Positions 59,112 through 64,000 of a stretch of DNA of 64,000 nt are shown one piece after another; the stretch's first letter is position 1, and each line of letters begins with the position of its first letter. The position numbers and the translations under genes were made by a program. The notes beneath the pieces are model-generated. The model was not told where the DNA came from. It did no database searches and was given only the letters and a program-made list of their open reading frames with translations. The stretch is from Microvirga terrae (lineage in GTDB: Bacteria; Pseudomonadota; Alphaproteobacteria; Rhizobiales; Beijerinckiaceae), in NCBI RefSeq assembly GCF_013307435.2, contig NZ_CP102846.1, forward strand, positions 186,001 through 250,000, given 5' to 3'.

Positions 59112-59358
59112 CTGCTTCGATGTGTTGAAAGTGGGCTGGCAGGCAACGCCTTATATGAGTGCTTGCCACCTCTGACCACACTTTGACCAGGGTGCGTATA
59201 AGGAAACTCCATAGTAATTGATCATCAAAGTTTTTTATCTATTAAGGAGGCGGTTTTTATTTGCATTATTAAGGTACGCCCCTAACCGTTTATCGTGGTT
59301 ACTGAGCGAAATTGAGTTCCTGTGAGGAGACGGGCCGCGTACTCCCGTGGCTCCCGCC

Positions 59359-60546
59359 TCAGTATTCTGAAGCAAGCTTAGCGGCTGGGCCGTCTTTGTG
59401 GCTCTTGCGCATAATGCGGGAGTGCGCAGCCTCGGCAAGGATCAGAGCGAATGCAATCAATCCGGCGCCGGCTAAACTGAGATAGTGGGGATCGATGATG
59501 AGGATTGCGACACCGCCGAGAACTCCTGAGCAGGCAAGTCCGAAGTACGTGGCGGTGTTGTTGAGGGCAAGTAACAATGGAGCAACATGAGGTGCAATAT
59601 GAACCAATCGGTGCTGCTGGGGGACAATCAGGCCCCAGCCGCACAGTCCCCAGGTCACCAGTGCGATTGCGGCGGTCACCGTATGGGCTGACACCCACGG
59701 CAGTATACAAAAATTTATGAGACCCACGACTAGGCCGATATTGATGATTCTGCGGCTCTCATAACGATCCACGAGGTACCCAGCCACAATGTTGCCGACA
59801 ATGCCGGCCACTCCCCAGAAGAGCAACATTCCCGCTAGCAACCTTTGATCGCCGTCCGTGACGCGATCGAGAACGAGGCCTGCATATGTATAAACCATCA
59901 GGAACCCGCCGAAGGCGAATAGCGTAGTGAGTAAGGTCAGTGCAACTCGCGCGTCACGGAGGGGAGCGAGCCTTTCACGTATTGTGACGGGCGCCGGTTG
60001 AGGGGGCGACTGAAGCATCGTCCATACACCGACCATTGAGGCGAACCCTAAGAACGCAACGAACCAGAGAGTACTTCTCCAAGTTCCGAATCCACCAATA
60101 AACGTCCCTACTGGTGCTCCCAACGCAGTCGCTCCGGCGAGACCAGCCGTTACCGTGGACAGCGCACGTCCCCTCTTTTGAGGGTCGGAGATCGACGTAG
60201 CGACCCCGAGTGCCGTTGGAGCGAACATGGCTGCACCGAGACCAGCGAGCGCGCGACTGACAAGTACCGTATTCAGATTCAATGCAAGTGCACTGATCAC
60301 GTTGCCAGTGACGAAAATCCCAAGTGCCGATACTAAGAGAAGCTTCCTTGGCAATCTAGCCGCTATGGCTGCCATCACTGGCGCCATAACGGCAAACGAG
60401 AATGCATAGACGGTAACCATCTGGCCGGCGAGACTGATGGATGTGTGCAATGACTCAGCAACGCTACGTAGGATTCCGGCAACGACAAAGTTGTCGGTCC
60501 CCATCGCAAACATTCCTAGTGCGAGCACCAATAAGCGACGGTCCAT
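59359..60546 (-). CDS. DHA1-family MFS transporter
   Basis: Twelve-helix proton-linked exporter of 395 residues. Helix 1 LLVLALGMFAMGTDNFVVAGIL carries the motif D type Gly/Asp signature; SLAGQMVTVYAFSFAVMAPVM precedes the loop RLPRKLLLVSALGIFVTG (motif A remnant), followed by VSRALAGLGAAMFAPTALGV (motif B) and GLAGATALGAPVGTFIGGFGTWRSTLWFVA (motif C). The second half has a similar loop, VDRYESRRIIN. This layout matches Ara/chloramphenicol-type efflux pumps (DHA1). AAAGG lies 8 nt before the ATG. Monocistronic, low-to-medium GC; no regulator is divergently placed. Substrate unknown. Confidence 0.9.
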   Translation of the reverse strand: MDRRLLVLALGMFAMGTDNFVVAGILRSVAESLHTSISLAGQMVTVYAFSFAVMAPVMAAIAARLPRKLLLVSALGIFVTGNVISALALNLNTVLVSRALAGLGAAMFAPTALGVATSISDPQKRGRALSTVTAGLAGATALGAPVGTFIGGFGTWRSTLWFVAFLGFASMVGVWTMLQSPPQPAPVTIRERLAPLRDARVALTLLTTLFAFGGFLMVYTYAGLVLDRVTDGDQRLLAGMLLFWGVAGIVGNIVAGYLVDRYESRRIINIGLVVGLINFCILPWVSAHTVTAAIALVTWGLCGWGLIVPQQHRLVHIAPHVAPLLLALNNTATYFGLACSGVLGGVAILIIDPHYLSLAGAGLIAFALILAEAAHSRIMRKSHKDGPAAKLASEY

Positions 60547-60685
60547 ATGGCGGCCTTTTGGAGGTTCGACAGATGCAGCGAAATTCTAGGGCCCTTCCAA
60601 CTCGGAAGAGTTCGATGATCTCGCGTGACTGAAGGTCAGAAGCCGGCGGCGCAAGTACAGGCGTAGAGCCGTCCAACGCCTGTTC

Positions 60686-61342
60686 TCAACTGTCTTGATG
60701 ATCTCTGTGCATGCAAAGTGAGGCAGAGATCATGCTGCAGAAGTTCCTGTGGTGAAAGTTCTTATCTTTGTACGCAATAACATCTTCGTTGACTGTCCCA
60801 TAGGTACTGGCAGGCCGATGTTTCTGTCCCTGATAGAATGCGTCGATAATCCTGTGCTCGAAGTCTCTACCACGTGGGTAGGCAACAACTACCGTGTCAC
60901 GTTGATTATCTGTGTATTTCTCGTAGCCAAGACCGACTACATCCATTCCGACGCCATCCTGCAGTAGAGCGATCTCCGGATCCATATGTTCAGGAATTCC
61001 GAGGGTTGTGTGGAGAGCTATGGCTGTCCAAACCTTGTCAATATCACGTTCAGCGATGCCGTGGCTTTGCAGGAAGTCACGGGCGGCATTAGCCCCGTCC
61101 ACTTCGAAGCGAAGCTGGCTCTCTCGAAAGCTTTGCGTAAGTCCAATGTCGTGGAACATGGCGGCCGTATACAGCAGTTCCGGGTCGTATTTCAGCCCCT
61201 TCCGCTGCCCGGCGAGTGCGCCCCAAAAGTAGGCTCGGGTGGAATGATTGAAGAGCAGATCTGATTCCATGAGCCGGACGATCTGAGTGACTTCGCGTGC
61301 CATTTTGCTGTCAGGGATCTTGATACCATCTGTGATGATCAT
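60686..61342 (-). CDS. HD-domain metal-dependent hydrolase (cytosolic paralog)
   Basis: Paralog of the exported HD protein at 36.8 kb but without a signal peptide. Metal residues: His in LLFNHSTRAYFWGALAGQ, the HD pair in YTAAMFHDIGLTQSF, and the later His in WTAIALHTTLGIPEH; RFEVDGANAARDFLQSHG and YEKYTDNQRDTVVVAYPRG are shared family segments. About 218 residues. ATG 61342 (MIITDGIKIP) is preferred to a TTG 12 nt upstream; no strong ribosome binding site. The layout resembles cyanamide-hydratase-like HD proteins, but the substrate is open. Three family members in one 64-kb window suggests a locally amplified function. Confidence 0.87.
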   Translation of the reverse strand: MIITDGIKIPDSKMAREVTQIVRLMESDLLFNHSTRAYFWGALAGQRKGLKYDPELLYTAAMFHDIGLTQSFRESQLRFEVDGANAARDFLQSHGIAERDIDKVWTAIALHTTLGIPEHMDPEIALLQDGVGMDVVGLGYEKYTDNQRDTVVVAYPRGRDFEHRIIDAFYQGQKHRPASTYGTVNEDVIAYKDKNFHHRNFCSMISASLCMHRDHQDS

Positions 61343-61599
61343 CGGCGTACCCAATTTCGTGTGGCCGACTTTAGAGAGAGACTGCTTTTCCTTCTATGCG
61401 CATCTTATAGCGGAAATGGACATCGGCGCATTAAAACAGGACATCGATTACGTGACTGGCTGAGCGGCGGCCTAGCGGTGAGATCTGAGGAGGCTATTCA
61501 TCCCGTGTGGCGGCCTTAAGGTGGTCGTTGCCACACGATCCACCCCATGAACCTGAGGAATGAACAACCCGCACCAGAATGCCCGTACGACCTGATTGG

Positions 61600-61860
61600 G
61601 CGGAGCGGAAATGATCCGCCTCATCATCAAGGAGGGCTAGCCAACCCCAGAGGCGGCCCAAGGCTTCGGCATCAGCGAGCCGACTGCTGGCAAGTGGCTG
61701 GCCAGCTACAGGGGGAGGAGCCAAGTGCAGTGGAAAACCGCTCCTCCCGTCCCAGGAAAGTGGCCAATCGCGCGGTCGCGTACCGGGTTGACGTGATCGA
61801 GCACCTGCGGCAGGAGTATCTGCTGTGGTCGGAGGGCCAAGATGAGCGACCATAAGGACG
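61600..61860 (+). pseudogene. IS481-family transposase relic (N-terminal HTH)
   Basis: Reading across frames gives EAAQGFGISEPTAGKWLASY and, one frame over, ENRSSRPRKVANR, the HTH and the adjoining SSRP signature of IS481 transposases. Stops interrupt every frame and the catalytic core is missing. Confidence 0.6.
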
Positions 61861-61867
61861 CTCAGTT

Positions 61868-62150
61868 CCTTGTGGGAGCGCAGCTAGCGTGCGCAACCCT
61901 GATTGCCGACCGAGGCAACGAGAGCAACTGGCCCCGGGCAAATCTTGTCGAGAAGGACATCACGCCGTGCATTCCGCCAACTAGGAGCCACAAGGGCCTA
62001 TCGCCTATGACAGGGTGCTGATCGGCGACGGCATAAGGTTGCGAACCTGTTCGCTAAGCTCAAGCTTTGGCGCCGGATCGCGACCCGCTATGGCGGTCGG
62101 CCTCATAGGCCTCGCCGGTCGACGGCCGCGTGGATCTTGGTCTACCGATA
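61868..62150 (+). pseudogene. IS5-family transposase relic (C-terminal)
   Basis: Plus-strand translation gives LIADRGNESNWPRANLVEKD, ITPCIPPTRSHKG and, after a frame change, HKVANLFAKLKLWRRIATRYGG, the second Asp region and the C-terminal Glu-region signature of IS5/IS427-type transposases. The catalytic Glu is changed (VANLF for IENLF-type) and stops follow. Confidence 0.62.
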
Positions 62151-62935
62151 AAGCATGTACCAAGATCCGAGGGCAAGCTCCGCGATCCCGGATGCGCGAC
62201 AGAATCGTACAGAGCCATGGGTGACGGATCGTGGGTCCAGCACTTTGCGCTGCAGTAACGGAATGCCTAATCATTACACCAAAGGATAGATGGGCCAAGC
62301 CGTTGGCAGGCTTCAGACCAACCTACATACGGCCTCGTCTAACCTGCGTATAGTAGAGCCTCGGGCGCTTACCGGCTTATTCTCGCTGTCAAATTCATGC
62401 CGCACCTGTGCGAACCCAGCTCAAAGGAGGTCAAGATGAAGTTGTCAATGTCACGTCGATCCAGGCGCTGGGTTCTCCGTGAGCTTGATCGCAGCGCCGC
62501 GGCGCAGTTCCTCCATGCTGACGATCCGGACTTGCAGGCCGATCGAGACCTCGCGTCATCTCCGAATGTCGAACACAGAGCGGTCACCTCACGGAGCCCT
62601 TTGTAAGGATGGACAACCTTGGCCCCGCGACACCATAGAGGGCCACATCCTGAAGGCCGGGACTCAGGTGTTGCTGGCGATGCCCATAGCGGCTTACATC
62701 CAGTCGATGGGGGCAGGTCAACGGACCGCTCCAGTGCAGCAGAGACTAAGCGGACGTGCAACCGACTCAGCCTGAGCTCGGTGGTCAACAGGCCGCGACA
62801 TGCCAGCATTCGGAGGAGCGTCGCTCTGGCAACTCTCCTGGCTCACCGCATTATGACACCTCGGCTGTGCCCGGCCCGCGCAGATAGATTCGAAATCCCA
62901 AAACCGGTGCCTGCGGCGGTAATGCAACCAGATCT
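62151..62935. other. Gene-poor stretch before the protease pseudogene
   Basis: No supported gene. Short frames at 62397-62606 and 62479-62775 read partly protein-like (WPRDTIEGHILKAGTQVLL) but I recognise no family. Confidence 0.3.
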
Positions 62936-63456
62936 GACCTTCCGGCAGTCAAAGGGCCCAAACCCCGACCAAATGACTGGCCGGGTCGATTCACCTCATG
63001 CTTGGCAGGCCCTCTGCCGGAGGATACCCTCCGAGTGCGCCATTAATCTTTCCGACCCGGTCGAGGTGCCGCTTACGACGAAGGCTGGCTCTGCTGCGAG
63101 AGGTCACGGAGCAGGTCAACGCCACAATCAAGCCGATGACTGACATGGAGCATTGAGGCATCGAGGATCACTGGGACTTCTCCGAGGACGGCTACTGCGA
63201 CTGCGAGGACTTCTAGCTTGTAAAACGCAAGCGCCTCATCGAGCAGGGTCTGGTGCGCCGCCCGCTGCGGATGGCGGTGGTTGTCGATCAGGACGGTATG
63301 GGGCATGCGGTCTTGCTCGTGCGGACCACATTGAGCGATCTCGTCTTCGACAATAGGACCCCGGCCGTTCTGGCTTGGAGTGACACGAGCTATTGGTTTA
63401 TCAAACGCGAAGGTCAAGACGATCCCGCTTGGGCAAACCTATTGGAGACATCTTGA
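62936..63456 (+). pseudogene. Transglutaminase-like cysteine protease (BTLCP) pseudogene
   Basis: Clear family text broken by lesions: AWQALCRRIPSECAINLSDP, VEVPLTTKAGSAARE, then a frame change to VTEQVNATIKPMTDMEH, a TGA where Trp is expected, IEDHWDFSEDGYCDCEDF with the catalytic Cys region (GDCEDY in intact members), a TAG, then VKRKRLIEQGLVRRPLRMAVVV, MGHAVLLVRTTLSDLVFDNRT with catalytic His and Asn, and WFIKREGQDDPAW at the end. Two stops and at least one frameshift leave it dead. In rhizobia these periplasmic proteases (often signal-peptide-bearing) help process surface adhesins. Confidence 0.8.
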
Positions 63457-64000
63457 CCAGCCGCCCCTTTGAGCCGCTGAGTATCATGTCTGCAGCGGGC
63501 GCTCCATCAACTTAAAGCATAGATCAGCTGGTGCATCATCAATCCCGAGGCAAGCTCCTCCGCACGTAAAGGACTCGATGTTGCGTGCTTGGCTTAGACA
63601 ATCTCGGCTTCAAGGCCTCTGCCGGTGGTTACGACGCTCCTGTCTGCTGTGCTCCAGTGCCCTGCCACTGTTGGCGGCTCTGCCACTTCTTCAGCACATT
63701 CCGACGGCCCTGAGAGTCTCCGGCATCACTGCCCGGCCTTGCGGTAAGGTAAGTGCTATCCCGAGGTTTTAGAGCCAAGCCATCGAGTTCAGCGTGCGCA
63801 ATGCGGAGCGGGCCTGCGTTGTCAAACGTGACCTTGACTCGCCAAAGGTCGAGCATTCCACCGTGCGCGTTCCTGCAGAAAGGCGGGAGGCGGAATTCGA
63901 CGCGGACGGCTTCTGGATCCTGCTCGGTTGCGAAGTTCAATCCTTTCTGTTTGTAACGATCTGCTTGCGGATCAGGCCGCGCTGGTGAACCTGGCCGAGC
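63457..64000. other. Window end without supported gene
   Basis: Frames on both strands (for example 63629-63940 minus and 63794-63988 plus) overlap each other; neither has a ribosome binding site or recognisable family. A gene could run off the right edge, but I cannot support one. Confidence 0.3.

Overview
This window looks like an accessory, mobile-element-rich stretch of an alphaproteobacterial (Hyphomicrobiales) chromosome or large plasmid; Microvirga or Methylobacterium relatives fit best. The reasons are the gene families present (a ClpK-type disaggregase, Dps, an aa3-type ctaD, a cyanide-insensitive bd-type oxidase, EmrAB, and IS5/IS630/IS66/IS481 transposases), the high-GC codon use of the intact core-like genes, and the lower-GC decayed DNA between them. 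Taxonomy is inferred from content only. No rRNA, tRNA, CRISPR array, phage module or replication origin was recognised.

Layout. 0.4-7.2 kb: patatin-like lipase, DHFR-like reductase, a stand-alone receiver protein, a small secreted Gly-rich protein and a DsbA-family oxidoreductase, separated by long gene-poor spacers. 7.5-12.5 kb: an IS5-family element, a tiny membrane protein, an exported alpha/beta hydrolase, an IS630 element and a relic of a flavin disulfide reductase. 13.5-17 kb: Dps plus a ClpK-like disaggregase, a stress-protection pair. 17-25.4 kb: IS66 and IS630 relics, an orphan cytochrome oxidase subunit I, a decayed second IS630 copy, an HD-domain gene broken by a transposase fragment, a cupin-AhpD gene pair and a decayed beta-propeller gene. 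25.7-34.7 kb: UGT-type glycosyltransferase, SDR, EmrA/EmrB efflux pump, quinone-reductase-like MDR and a BBE-type flavoprotein, a set suited to modifying and exporting small molecules. 35.6-40 kb: IS5-type elements and an exported HD-domain protein. 40.3-47.5 kb: esterase-like hydrolase, orphan ABC binding protein, membrane adenylate cyclase, a Cys-rich secreted protein and a Tat-exported multicopper oxidase. 48.1-50.8 kb: a bd-type oxidase operon framed by two very small membrane-protein genes. 51.7-64 kb: GlxA-type regulator, a hypothetical gene, a second copy of the 845-bp IS, a hybrid histidine-kinase/response-regulator operon, CBS protein, small acidic protein, MFS transporter, HD-domain paralog, and terminal relics including a transglutaminase-like protease pseudogene.

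The most interesting signal is a 16-bp palindrome, CTGTNAGATCTNACAG, that resembles a quorum-sensing lux box. It occurs four times, only between genes, and in every case a -10-like hexamer lies exactly 24 bp beyond it. The sites point at the SDR/efflux region, a 117-aa hypothetical gene, the kinase-regulator operon itself and a 74-aa protein gene. The response regulator of that operon carries a DNA-binding domain that reads like those of acyl-homoserine-lactone LuxR receptors rather than ordinary NarL/FixJ regulators. I infer a local autoregulated regulon in which a phosphorylation-controlled receiver has been joined to a quorum-sensing type DNA-binding domain. A second notable signal is a pair of paralogous small membrane proteins sharing a nearly identical 20-residue core, one of them the first gene of the bd-oxidase operon.
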